Source of the DNA: Maricaulis sp.
GTDB taxonomy: Bacteria; Pseudomonadota; Alphaproteobacteria; Caulobacterales; Maricaulaceae
NCBI RefSeq assembly: GCF_015665295.1
Contig: NZ_JADFAJ010000009.1
Location: forward strand, 1 to 64,000
DNA length: 64,000 nt
Direction: 5' to 3'
The notes under the pieces are model-generated. The model ran no database searches, was not told where the DNA came from, and was given only the letters and a program-made list of their open reading frames with translations. Positions within the stretch are counted from its first letter, which is position 1. Each line of letters begins with the position of its first letter. Below, one piece after another: positions 37,019 to 45,491 of this stretch. The position numbers and the translations under genes are program-made.

Positions 37019-38071
37019 GTGAACGGTCGACTGCTCGGAAAAGAAGGACGTGAGTTCGCGCTTAAAGCGTTGGACCTCATGGATCAATTTGGCATCGCGC
37101 CCACACCGGAGAACTATGCGGTCTGGATCTGCTTTGCCAGCGACACCAATGCCGAGCTATGCGAAACGCTCCGCGGACATGTCGAGGCTGGCGAGACTTT
37201 CTCCGACAGTCTGAACGCCGAACTCTTCGAACAATATTTCCAGTGGAAAGCCATCCAGGATGCGATCCTGGAGAGCGGCGGCGTGATGTGCCGCGAACTC
37301 GGCGCGGTACAGGAAACCCTGGAAGCGGCCGAACGCGATACGGTCGCCTATGGCAAGGCCCTTGAAGGTGCCAGCCATGAGCTGATCGCCAGCCCGGACG
37401 CCCAGGGCATGAAGCGGCTCGTCGAAGGTCTTGTATCTGCCACGGCTCGCATGCAGCGCCGCAGCCAAGCCCTGGAAGACCGGCTGCAGGCCACTTCGAA
37501 TGAAGTCACCCAGCTGCGCTCGCACCTCGAAAAGGTTCGCGAGGAAGCGATGACCGATGCGCTGACCGGGATCGCCAACCGCAAGCGCTTTGATGAAAGC
37601 CTGCGTCGCGCCCGCCGGGATTCGGAGACCAAGAAGCAGCCGCTCAGCCTGATCCTTTGTGATATTGATTTCTTCAAGCGTTTCAATGACACGTGGGGCC
37701 ACCAGACCGGGGACCAGATCATCCGCTTCGTGGCCGGCTGCCTGACACGTCATGCCGGCGAAGGCCATCTTGTGGCCCGCTATGGCGGCGAGGAATTCGG
37801 TATTGTGATGCCGAACACGCCACCGAATATCGCCGAACAGGTCGCCGAGAAGATACGCAAGACGGTCGAATCCAAGAAGCTCCTGCGCAAGTCCACCAAT
37901 GAGGACCTTGGCAATATCACCGTCTCGCTGGGCATTGCGACCTATCAGGAAGGCGAGTCGATCGAGGATCTCATCGAGCGTTCCGACTCGAACCTCTACC
38001 GTTCCAAGACCGAAGGTCGCAATCGCACCACCGTCGATGACGGACGCACAAGCTCGCGCAACGCAGCCTGA
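37019..38071 (+). CDS. Diguanylate cyclase (GGDEF) lacking the inhibitory I-site
   Basis: Makes c-di-GMP from two GTP. It has 350 residues from the GTG at 37019, selected because AGGAAAGGA lies eight bases upstream; an in-frame TTG at 36953 is less likely. The N-terminal 190 residues are soluble and helical, with a coiled-coil-like stretch near QALEDRLQATSNEVTQLRS, similar to cytosolic DgcB-type cyclases of Caulobacterales. The GGDEF domain holds DALTGIANRK, the metal-binding CDIDFFKRFND and the active ARYGGEEF. At the position of the RxxD I-site the sequence reads GEGH, so product inhibition through that site is not expected. It is single between two terminators. Confidence 0.9.
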   Translation: MNGRLLGKEGREFALKALDLMDQFGIAPTPENYAVWICFASDTNAELCETLRGHVEAGETFSDSLNAELFEQYFQWKAIQDAILESGGVMCRELGAVQETLEAAERDTVAYGKALEGASHELIASPDAQGMKRLVEGLVSATARMQRRSQALEDRLQATSNEVTQLRSHLEKVREEAMTDALTGIANRKRFDESLRRARRDSETKKQPLSLILCDIDFFKRFNDTWGHQTGDQIIRFVAGCLTRHAGEGHLVARYGGEEFGIVMPNTPPNIAEQVAEKIRKTVESKKLLRKSTNEDLGNITVSLGIATYQEGESIEDLIERSDSNLYRSKTEGRNRTTVDDGRTSSRNAA

Positions 38072-38099
38072 CACGCGTCAAGTTGAGTTTTGATCGGAC

Positions 38100-38125
38100 A
38101 GGCCGCCCATGCCGGGCGGCCTTTT
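38100..38125 (+). terminator. Rho-independent terminator after the diguanylate cyclase
   Basis: ggccgccc (38101-38108) and gggcggcc (38114-38121) form an 8-bp GC stem, extended by A/T at its base, with TTTT following. It ends just before the stop of the convergent GST gene. Confidence 0.87.
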
Positions 38126-38129
38126 CATA

Positions 38130-38720
38130 TCAGGCGTGAGCGGGCGGCGGGGTTGCCATGAAGCTGGGCCGGGAATTCCAGGCCTCCAACAGGCTTTTCA
38201 GATTCGGGCGGCCAGCACGCCACTGGCTCTCGGGATAGCGGAAATCCATATACGACAGAGCCACCGCCATGGTCAGCGGCCCCTGCCCTAGCGGGCTGTC
38301 CAGCTTGCCAACGGCTATTTCCAGCTCGTCGATTGCCCGCATGATACCGCGCTCGCGGCGGCTGATCCAGAAATCGGACTGGATGCCTTCATCGCGCACC
38401 ATCTCGACCCGTCGCGCAACGGTGAGATCGAGCAATCCATTTCCCAGGGCTTCCAGACGCCGGTCATTCCAGTCACGCGGCCAGGGCTCACCGGCCCGCT
38501 CGCACAGAAAATCCGCGATCAGCGCACTCTCGGTGAAGGCCTGGCCATCATCGAGCACGAGACAGGGCACGCGGCCGAGCGGGTTTGCGCTCAGCAATTC
38601 GGCGTCGTCATCAAACGGGTGGGACTCAACCTCATCAACCTGATCGGCCAGACCCAGCTCGCGCACCAGGACGCGGCATTTGCGGGAATAGGGCGAGGTT
38701 GTCGAGATGATGAGCTTCAT
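38130..38720 (-). CDS. Glutathione S-transferase family protein
   Basis: A 196-residue two-domain protein. The N-terminal thioredoxin-like domain starts MKLIISTTSPYSRKCRVLVRE, with the usual active-site Ser/Tyr/Cys neighbourhood, and includes the cis-proline region GRVPCLVL and the glutathione-binding FTESALIADFL. The C-terminal helical domain follows from about residue 85. The substrate is unknown; this short class includes stringent starvation-like and stress GSTs. It lies five bases downstream of sufA on the same strand, so it is probably the last gene of the suf transcript. Confidence 0.85.
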   Translation of the reverse strand: MKLIISTTSPYSRKCRVLVRELGLADQVDEVESHPFDDDAELLSANPLGRVPCLVLDDGQAFTESALIADFLCERAGEPWPRDWNDRRLEALGNGLLDLTVARRVEMVRDEGIQSDFWISRRERGIMRAIDELEIAVGKLDSPLGQGPLTMAVALSYMDFRYPESQWRAGRPNLKSLLEAWNSRPSFMATPPPAHA

Positions 38721-38725
38721 ACCGG

Positions 38726-39085
38726 TCAGATCTCCTTCACAGGAACGATCGTCACGCTTTCGCCACAGCCACAGGCATCCGTCTGATTGGGGTTGTTGAA
38801 CACGAATTTCGCATGGAGCGGCGTGATTTCATAGTCGATCTGGGTGCCGAGCAGAAACAGCAGCGCCTTGGACTCCAGCACGATCTCGACGCCATGGTCC
38901 TCGACCCGCTCGTCAAGCGGACCAGGTGCCTCGACATAGGCCATCTCGTATTCCATGCCGGCACAGCCGCCATTCTTGACGCCGACGCGCAGGAAACCGG
39001 CGCCGCGCTGCGCCATCAGGGATTTGACCCGCTCGGCAGCAGTCTCGGTCAGTGACACAGCCTTGGGACGTTCACGCACAGCCAA
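38726..39085 (-). CDS. sufA: Fe-S cluster assembly A-type carrier protein
   Basis: Carries nascent iron-sulfur clusters from the SufBCD scaffold to targets. It has 119 residues. The three conserved cysteines of the IscA/SufA/ErpA family are present: NGGCAGMEY and the C-terminal ACGCGES. The start is a TTG at 39085, supported by a near-ideal AGGAGG five bases upstream. That site overlaps the stop of sufT. It lies at the downstream end of the leftward suf operon. Confidence 0.93.
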   Translation of the reverse strand: MAVRERPKAVSLTETAAERVKSLMAQRGAGFLRVGVKNGGCAGMEYEMAYVEAPGPLDERVEDHGVEIVLESKALLFLLGTQIDYEITPLHAKFVFNNPNQTDACGCGESVTIVPVKEI

Positions 39086-39094
39086 ACCGGCCTC

Positions 39095-39544
39095 CTAGAA
39101 CATGTTCAGCGCAAGACGCGCTTCATCGGACATCCGGTCGGGCGTCCAGGGCGGCTCGAAGGTCAGGTCGACCAGCGCCTTGTCGACCCCGTCCACCTTC
39201 TCGACTGCTTCCTGGACCCAGCCGGGCATTTCACCCGCCACCGGGCAGCCCGGCGCGGTCAGCGACATCTGGACCTTCAAGGTGCGATCATCTTCCAGAT
39301 CGACCTTGTAGATCAGGCCCAGCTCATAGATATCCACCGGGATTTCCGGATCATAGACCGTCTTGAGCGCTTCCACGACGGCATCGGTGATACGCGCCAG
39401 CTCATCGGCCGGGATTGCACCGGTCCCGTCAGCCGGCTTGCTGTCTGTGGCCACGGCTTCACTGCGCGCCGGTTCACTGGGCGACAGTTCACTGGGCGCA
39501 GACAGGTCGATCACATCGCGGTCGGTTCTATCGGTCATGGTCAT
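39095..39544 (-). CDS. sufT: SUF system Fe-S maturation protein SufT (DUF59/MIP18)
   Basis: Helps mature or deliver Fe-S clusters. It has 149 residues from the ATG at 39544, two bases after the sufS stop; an ATG at 39538 is equally possible. The MIP18/DUF59 core carries VYDPEIPVDIYELGLIYKV and the cysteine motif SLTAPGCPVAGEMPG. The first 45 residues are a variable acidic, Ser/Pro-rich extension not seen in the minimal domain. It sits between sufS and sufA in the operon. Confidence 0.9.
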   Translation of the reverse strand: MTMTDRTDRDVIDLSAPSELSPSEPARSEAVATDSKPADGTGAIPADELARITDAVVEALKTVYDPEIPVDIYELGLIYKVDLEDDRTLKVQMSLTAPGCPVAGEMPGWVQEAVEKVDGVDKALVDLTFEPPWTPDRMSDEARLALNMF

Positions 39545-39546
39545 CC

Positions 39547-40788
39547 CTAGATGAGGAAGTCGCGGGCCTTTTTCAATGCGTCGACAAACGCATCGGCCTC
39601 TTCGATCGTGTTGTAGATGGCAAAACTGGCACGGGCCGTCGAACCGACTCCCATGCGCCGCATCAAGGGCTGGGCACAATGGTGACCGGCTCGCACGGCA
39701 ACGCCGTACTTGTCGAGGATCTGGGCCACATCATGCGGATGGGCACCGTCCAGCGTGAAGGAGATGATCGCGCCCTTGTCCTGGGCAGTTCCCACAATGC
39801 GCAGACCGTCGATTTCCGCCAGACCGTTCATCGCCCGGTCCATCAGGGCACGCTCATGCTCAAGCACTGCCATGCGGTCATGCCGCTCGAGCCAGCGGAT
39901 GGCAGCGCCCAGGCCAATCGCATCGGCAATCGCCGGCGTGCCGGCTTCAAACTTGTGCGGAACATCCGCAAAGGTGACCCGGTCCTCGAAGACATCGGCG
40001 ATCATCTCGCCGCCGCCCATATAGGGCGGCAGGCGCTCGAGCCAGTCGCCCTTGGCATAAAGCGCGCCTATGCCGGACGGGCCATAAAGCTTGTGCCCCG
40101 TAAAGACAAAGAAGTCGCAATCAAGCGCCCGGACATCGACCGGCAGGTGAACCGCCGACTGCGATCCATCGAGCAAAACCGGGACACCGGCCGCGCGCGC
40201 GATTTCGACGATGCGCGCGGCGTCATTCACCGTGCCCAGCACGTTGGACATGTGTGTGATCGCGATCAGTCTCGTCTTCTCGTTAACCATCCCTGCCAGC
40301 TGTGGATAATCCAGCTCGCCGGTCTCGGTGACCGGCGCCCATCGGAGATTTAGACCCTTTGAATCAGCGAGAAGGCGCCAGGGCACAATATTGGAGTGGT
40401 GCTCCATCTGGGAGATGATGATCTCGTCGCCTGCCGCCAGAAGCTGGCCGAAACTGTGGGCCACAAGGTTGATGGCCTCGGTCGAACCGCGGGTAAAGAC
40501 AATCTCTTCGGTGCGCTCGGCATTGAGAAAGCGCCGCACATCCTCGCGCGACATCTCGAATGCTTCGGTGGTCTCGTTGGCAAGCGTGTGCAGGCCGCGA
40601 TGCACATTGGCGTAAGAGGCCCGATAGACGCCAGCAACGCTCTCGATCACGAATTCCGGCTTCTGGGCCGAGGCCGCATTGTCGAGATAGCGCAGCGGAT
40701 AGCCATTGATCTCGCGCTGCAGGATCGGAAATTCGGCCCGGATCGCGTTGATATTCAGGGGGGCTTTTATGGTCGTCTGGACCGTCAT
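39547..40788 (-). CDS. sufS: Cysteine desulfurase SufS (group II)
   Basis: PLP enzyme that takes sulfur from cysteine for cluster assembly. It has 413 residues. The PLP lysine is in FVFTGHKLYGPSGIG, and the persulfide cysteine is in VAVRAGHHCAQPLMRR, the short-loop group II arrangement. It overlaps the end of sufD through ATGA, indicating coupling. A second, group I type desulfurase is encoded at the start of the same operon. No SufE gene lies in this window. Confidence 0.95.
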   Translation of the reverse strand: MTVQTTIKAPLNINAIRAEFPILQREINGYPLRYLDNAASAQKPEFVIESVAGVYRASYANVHRGLHTLANETTEAFEMSREDVRRFLNAERTEEIVFTRGSTEAINLVAHSFGQLLAAGDEIIISQMEHHSNIVPWRLLADSKGLNLRWAPVTETGELDYPQLAGMVNEKTRLIAITHMSNVLGTVNDAARIVEIARAAGVPVLLDGSQSAVHLPVDVRALDCDFFVFTGHKLYGPSGIGALYAKGDWLERLPPYMGGGEMIADVFEDRVTFADVPHKFEAGTPAIADAIGLGAAIRWLERHDRMAVLEHERALMDRAMNGLAEIDGLRIVGTAQDKGAIISFTLDGAHPHDVAQILDKYGVAVRAGHHCAQPLMRRMGVGSTARASFAIYNTIEEADAFVDALKKARDFLI

Positions 40789-41813
40789 GATATGGCCTCC
40801 AATCGCCCGCGAAGCGTCGCTTTCAAGATGTCGCGCAGGGCCTCGTCACGGACGCGGTCGAGCGGCTCGGCCAGATAGCTCTCGATCAGGAGAGCGCGAG
40901 CCTTGGCTTCCGGCAGGCCGCGCTGGCGCATGTAGAAGAGCGCGGTCTCATCCAGCGTGCCAAGCGCATTGCCATGCGCGCACTGGACATCATCGGCATA
41001 GATTTCCAGCTCCGGCTTGGCATCGATCTCAGCCTTCTCGCCCAGCATCAGCGCGCGGTGGGTCATCCGCGCATCGGTCTGCTGCGCCAGGCGATCGACG
41101 ATAAATTTGCCCTGGAAGACACCATGCCCGCCCGAGGCCACCGCGCCCTTCACGAGCTGTTTGGTGATGCCGCCCGGGCCGGTGTGATGAACCAGATTGG
41201 TGCTGTCGGCATGGCAACCGGCCGCCAGGATATAGGCACCGCCCATATCCACCGTCGCGCCCTCACCCGGATGAAGCACATGGGTTTCATTGCGCGAGAG
41301 GCGCGCGCCCGTATCGATCATGGTCTGATTGAGTGTGGCGCCGGCCGCCAGCTCGATCTCTGCCGAACCGACAAAGACCGCCCGGGCGTCATGGTCTGCA
41401 ATCACGATGCGATCGAGGCGGGCCCCGGCTTCGATGCGGATCAGCAGGTGCCAATTGCCCAACGCGCCGGCCTCGCCATGCAGGCGTTCAACCAGGGTCA
41501 CGGCCGTGCCGGCGGGAATGACCAGCTCGGCATTTGCGGCACTGGCGCCCGCTGACGCGGTGACAGTGAGGTCGATCCGGCTGCCATCGCAGACTGTTTC
41601 CAGCCCCGTCAGGCCCGCAATCTCGATCCGGCCCGGACCGCTGACATCATTGGCCGCGCGGCGAAGGTCGGACCATTTCCATTGCTCATGGCGCCGCGTG
41701 GGCAGGCCGTCGCGCCGGGTCGCCTCGCGCAATCGCGCCTGCCAGCCGGTCGCGCCATCGAGCGCGTCGATCAGGGCCTGTTCCGCCGGGGTATGAGTGA
41801 GAATTGCGGTCAT
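40785..41813 (-). CDS. sufD: Fe-S cluster scaffold subunit SufD
   Basis: Partner of SufB in the SufBC2D scaffold that builds Fe-S clusters. It has 342 residues, on the short side for SufD. The C-terminal half has the family's beta-helix and ending: IYADDVQCAHGNALGTLDETALFYMRQRGLPEAKARALLIESYL. This resembles the related SufB ending. It begins three bases after the sufC stop and overlaps sufS. Confidence 0.94.
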   Translation of the reverse strand: MTAILTHTPAEQALIDALDGATGWQARLREATRRDGLPTRRHEQWKWSDLRRAANDVSGPGRIEIAGLTGLETVCDGSRIDLTVTASAGASAANAELVIPAGTAVTLVERLHGEAGALGNWHLLIRIEAGARLDRIVIADHDARAVFVGSAEIELAAGATLNQTMIDTGARLSRNETHVLHPGEGATVDMGGAYILAAGCHADSTNLVHHTGPGGITKQLVKGAVASGGHGVFQGKFIVDRLAQQTDARMTHRALMLGEKAEIDAKPELEIYADDVQCAHGNALGTLDETALFYMRQRGLPEAKARALLIESYLAEPLDRVRDEALRDILKATLRGRLEAIS

Positions 41814-41816
41814 GCC

Positions 41817-42581
41817 TCAGGCCGCCTCGCCGAGATATTTGTCATAGCCCTCGGCCTCGAGCTCGCGGGCGAGTTCCGGTCCACCGGACTTCACGATGCG
41901 GCCATTGGCCATGACATGGACGACGTCCGGCGTAATGTGGTCGAGCAGGCGCTGATAATGCGTGATGACCAGCATGCCGCGATCCGGCGCCCGAAGCGCG
42001 TTGACGCCGTCGGACACGATCTTCAGCGCATCGATATCAAGACCGCTGTCGGTCTCGTCGAGGATGAGGAATTTCGGTTCCAGGACAAGCGCCTGGAGGA
42101 TTTCCATCCGCTTCTTCTCACCGCCGGAAAAACCGACATTGACCGGGCGCTTGAGCATGTCCATCGACACATTGAGCTGTTTAGCCTTCTCGCGGATCAG
42201 CTTCATGAACTCCGGCGCTGAAACCTCTTCCTCGCCGCGCGTGGCGCGCTGGGCGTTGAGCGCTTCCTTGAGGAAGGTGATGGTCGGAACGCCCGGTATT
42301 TCAACGGGATACTGGAAGGACAGATAGAGCCCCAGTGCGGCGCGTTCTTCCGGTGACAGCTCGGCCAGGTCCTCGCCGGAAAACTCCATCGTGCCACCGG
42401 TGACCTCATAGCCATCGCGGCCGGTCAGGACGTAGGACAGGGTCGATTTGCCCGAGCCGTTCGGGCCCATGATGGCATGCACCTCGCCCGCCGGCACCTC
42501 GAGCGAAAGACCTTTCAGGATCGGCTTTTCTGTCCCGTCCTGGGTTTCGACTTTGCACTGGAGGTCTTGGATTTTCAGCAT
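41817..42581 (-). CDS. sufC: Fe-S cluster assembly ATPase SufC
   Basis: ABC-type ATPase of the SufBC2D complex, cytosolic and not a transporter. It has 254 residues from the ATG at 42581; sequence further upstream in this frame is not coding. Walker A is GPNGSGKSTLSYVL, the signature is FSGGEKKRMEIL, and Walker B is in FLILDETDSGLDIDAL, with the downstream His in VITHYQRLL. It follows an unrelated exported-protein gene after 37 bases. Confidence 0.97.
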   Translation of the reverse strand: MLKIQDLQCKVETQDGTEKPILKGLSLEVPAGEVHAIMGPNGSGKSTLSYVLTGRDGYEVTGGTMEFSGEDLAELSPEERAALGLYLSFQYPVEIPGVPTITFLKEALNAQRATRGEEEVSAPEFMKLIREKAKQLNVSMDMLKRPVNVGFSGGEKKRMEILQALVLEPKFLILDETDSGLDIDALKIVSDGVNALRAPDRGMLVITHYQRLLDHITPDVVHVMANGRIVKSGGPELARELEAEGYDKYLGEAA

Positions 42582-42618
42582 GATCTCTCTCATTATCCTG
42601 TCGAACCGGCCGGGCCGG

Positions 42619-43299
42619 TTATTGTGCGTATTCGGCTTCGCATGCGGTGATGATGGCGCTGGCATCGAGCCCGCGGGCCACGATCCCGGAGGCGTCGGTG
42701 AGGGTGCAGCGCCCGGCGGCGGCGTCGATCCGCATCTCGTAGATGTGGACGAAGCCATCGGCATCAAGCAGCTGCGCAGTTTCGTGATAGGTCGCCGCAT
42801 TCTCGCGGGTCATGGTGACCACCAGGCCGTCACGGAGTTCGATTGCGTCGACACCGAAGCCGCCCAGCTCGCCGGACGGGTAGTAGAGCCCGTCCTCATC
42901 CGCCTGCCAGACATAGTAATAGGTATTCACATTGCCGGTGATGTAGGGGATGAAGAGCTCGGGTGAGCCATCGGCATTGATGTCGCGCAGGGCCGGAGCC
43001 GAAATGACGCTCTCAATGGTCAGCGGATCGGAGGCATCGAGCAGTTCGCCGGTCATCGGGTCATGCTGGGCAAAAGTCAGAACCGACTCCCAATCCCCTG
43101 TTTCATAGGTGAAATTCAACAGAATTTCGCCGGGCATCAGGGCGCAATCTACGGTCCCGGCATAGCCGATTTCCAGCGTGTCACACCAGGGCATGCCGTC
43201 TTCGGCATGGGTGAAATCCTGGGCCGATGCCGACGCGCTCAGCGCCAGCGCTGCGAGGATTGCTCCCGGCATCATGCTGTGTTTCATCCTGGTCATCAT
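42619..43299 (-). CDS. Exported protein of unknown function embedded in the suf operon
   Basis: 226 residues with a signal peptide (about 1-26, MMPGAILAALALSASASAQ). The mature part has four cysteines and one DINADGSPELFIPYI stretch, which looks like a single FG-GAP/VCBS-type calcium-binding loop (D-x-N-x-D-G). It overlaps the cupin gene by ATGA and has a strong GGAGGGGG ribosome site, so it is clearly expressed with the operon. An exported protein has no known role in Suf assembly, which is cytosolic. No family could be named. Confidence 0.7.
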   Translation of the reverse strand: MMTRMKHSMMPGAILAALALSASASAQDFTHAEDGMPWCDTLEIGYAGTVDCALMPGEILLNFTYETGDWESVLTFAQHDPMTGELLDASDPLTIESVISAPALRDINADGSPELFIPYITGNVNTYYYVWQADEDGLYYPSGELGGFGVDAIELRDGLVVTMTRENAATYHETAQLLDADGFVHIYEMRIDAAAGRCTLTDASGIVARGLDASAIITACEAEYAQ

Positions 43300-43790
43300 G
43301 CTTCCCCCTCCCAGTAATCCACCGGTTCGGCGGCAAAGGCGCGATGCCGGAAGGCCGGCTCGTCACCATCACCCTCGGACCAGCGCACGGCGCCGACCTT
43401 GTTCGAATCCGGATATTCAACGACATCGACCGGCTGCATTGTCGAGACGCAGATATATTTGAGATCGCCCGAGCCGGTATTGATCAGCTGGTGCGCAACC
43501 TCACGCCCACCTGTCGGGGCGGCCAGGATATGTCCGGCGCGCACGGCGTGGCGTTCCTCGCCAAAGCGGTAAGTGCCCTCACCGTCGAGGATAATGATCG
43601 CTTCCTCGATGGCGTGGTGATTGTGATAGGGGAACGCCGTCTTATTCGGCGGAACGATGGTCAGGCAACAGCCCAGCTGTTCCAGCCCGATCAGCGGCCC
43701 GAGGCGCGCCAGATCGGCCGAGAAGGTCTCGCCATGGCCCATATGTTCCAGGGCGACATCGTCGATATGGGTGACGGGGGTGCGGGTCAC
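43296..43790 (-). CDS. Cupin-domain protein embedded in the suf operon
   Basis: A 164-residue cytosolic cupin. Motif 1 is readable as FPYHNHHAIEEAIIILDGEGTYRFG, and motif 2 as AGHILAAPTGGREVAHQLIN, so a metal site made from His and Glu residues is likely. Sugar-binding or dioxygenase-type activities are both possible. The start is a GTG (43790) that overlaps the stop of the preceding 71-residue gene as GTGA, and its own stop overlaps the next gene. Confidence 0.78.
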   Translation of the reverse strand: MTRTPVTHIDDVALEHMGHGETFSADLARLGPLIGLEQLGCCLTIVPPNKTAFPYHNHHAIEEAIIILDGEGTYRFGEERHAVRAGHILAAPTGGREVAHQLINTGSGDLKYICVSTMQPVDVVEYPDSNKVGAVRWSEGDGDEPAFRHRAFAAEPVDYWEGEA

Positions 43791-44002
43791 AGGTAGGCCT
43801 CAGTTGACTGACTATTCGCTCGCAGAGCTCGCAAAAAGTCACCTGCGAACATCGCGAGAAACAGGATCGGAAAGAAAACGAGCGGCCAGATCATCGCTCC
43901 CAGAAATCCGTCGCGACCTACGGCTACCAAGACGCCAACCGCGGTCGACAGCAATGCCGCACAGACACACGCAAAAAACTGAAAAACAACTTTGCCCATC
44001 AC
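43787..44002 (-). CDS. Small membrane protein of unknown function embedded in the suf operon
   Basis: 71 residues with two hydrophobic segments (about residues 5-27, [20 protein letters not shown], and 36-54, [19 protein letters not shown]). It starts at GTG 44002 or the adjacent ATG 43999, overlapping the sufB stop, and overlaps the cupin gene at its end. Tight overlaps on both sides show it is part of the transcript. No family recognised. Confidence 0.6.
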   Translation of the reverse strand: MMGKVVFQFFACVCAALLSTAVGVLVAVGRDGFLGAMIWPLVFFPILFLAMFAGDFLRALRANSQSTEAYL

Positions 44003-45474
44003 CCCACACTCCCCTCAAGCGAGACCTTGAGCAGCGCCTGCGCTTCCACCGCGAACTCCATCGGCAATTGCTGCAGGACGTCCCGAACGAAACCATTGAC
44101 CAGCAGCGCCGTGGCCGCCTCTTCGCTGAGACCGCGCTGGCGGGCATAGAAGAGCTGGTCTTCGGACAGCTTGGTCGTGGTGGCCTCGTGTTCGAGCACC
44201 GCCTTGGGCGTCTTGCACTCGACATAGGGCACGGTGTGGGCGCCGCACTGATCACCGATCAGCAGGCTGTCACACTGGGTAAAATTGCGCGCACCTTCGG
44301 CCTTGGCATGCACCGAGACGAGACCCCGATAGGTCTGGTCGGAGCGCCCGGCGGAAATGCCCTTGGAGATGATGCGGCTGGTCGACCCCTTGCCCAGATG
44401 GATCATCTTGGTGCCGGTATCGGCCTGCTGCCGGCCATTGGTCACCGCAATCGAGTAGAACTCGCCACGGGAATTTTCACCGCGCAGGACGCAGGACGGA
44501 TATTTCCAGGTAATGGCGGACCCGGTCTCGACCTGGGTCCAGGAGATCTTGGAGTTCTTGCCGCGGCAATCACCGCGCTTGGTGACGAAGTTATAGACAC
44601 CGCCCTTGCCGTTCTCGTCGCCCGGCCACCAGTTCTGGACCGTGGAATACTTGATCTCGGCATCGTCCAGCGCGACCAGCTCGACCACGGCAGCGTGGAG
44701 CTGGTTCTCGTCGCGCATCGGCGCCGTGCAGCCCTCCAGATAGGACACATAGGCACCCTTGTCGGCGATGATCAGCGTCCGCTCGAACTGGCCGGTGCCC
44801 TGCGCATTCATCCGGAAATAGGTCGAGAGCTCCATCGGGCAGCGCACGCCCGGCGGGACATAGACAAAGGAGCCGTCCGAGAAGACGGCGGTGTTGAGCG
44901 TCGCAAAGAAATTGTCCGACGCCGGCACGACCGAGCCGAGATATTTCCTCACCAGCTCGGGATGTTCGCGCAGGGCTTCGGAGATCGAGCAGAAGATCAC
45001 CCCCGCCTTGGCGAGTTCAGCCTTGAAGGTGGTGACCACCGAGACACTGTCGAAGACGGCATCAACGGCGACCCGGTTTTCCGAGCCCTTTACGCCCAAG
45101 AGGACTTCCTGCTCCCTCAGCGAAATGCCCAGCTTGGCGAAATCGGCAAGAATTTCCTCGGGGACATCGTCAATGCTGTCATACTTCGCGCCGGCCTTGG
45201 GCTCGGCGTAGTAGTGAATGTCCTGATAGTCGATCTTGGGATAGTCGACCTTGGCCCATTCCGGTTCCTTCATCGCCATGAAGCGTTCCAGGGCCTCCAG
45301 ACGCCATTTCAGCATCCAGTCCGGCTCGCCCTTCTTGGCGGAGATGAGACGCACGGTATCGGCGTTCAACCCCTTGGGAGCGAGGTCCTGCTCGATATTC
45401 GTCGTGAAGCCGTACTTGTACTTGTCGGCTTCAAGATTGCGAACGTCTTCAATGGTTTCCTTGACCGCAGCCAT
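43999..45474 (-). CDS. sufB: Fe-S cluster scaffold subunit SufB
   Basis: Core scaffold on which Fe-S clusters form. It has 491 residues, normal for SufB. Conserved blocks include [48 protein letters not shown] and the C-terminal [25 protein letters not shown] precedes the ATG by four bases. Unusually, three unrelated genes separate it from sufC. Confidence 0.96.
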   Translation of the reverse strand: MAAVKETIEDVRNLEADKYKYGFTTNIEQDLAPKGLNADTVRLISAKKGEPDWMLKWRLEALERFMAMKEPEWAKVDYPKIDYQDIHYYAEPKAGAKYDSIDDVPEEILADFAKLGISLREQEVLLGVKGSENRVAVDAVFDSVSVVTTFKAELAKAGVIFCSISEALREHPELVRKYLGSVVPASDNFFATLNTAVFSDGSFVYVPPGVRCPMELSTYFRMNAQGTGQFERTLIIADKGAYVSYLEGCTAPMRDENQLHAAVVELVALDDAEIKYSTVQNWWPGDENGKGGVYNFVTKRGDCRGKNSKISWTQVETGSAITWKYPSCVLRGENSRGEFYSIAVTNGRQQADTGTKMIHLGKGSTSRIISKGISAGRSDQTYRGLVSVHAKAEGARNFTQCDSLLIGDQCGAHTVPYVECKTPKAVLEHEATTTKLSEDQLFYARQRGLSEEAATALLVNGFVRDVLQQLPMEFAVEAQALLKVSLEGSVG

Positions 45475-45491
45475 AATATCCTACCGCCTCT

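Noticed and set aside
42582-42800. Upstream extension of the sufC frame
   Set aside because: The added residues are a Pro/Ser-rich antisense-like stretch overlapping the exported-protein gene; SufC homology starts at MLKIQDLQ.
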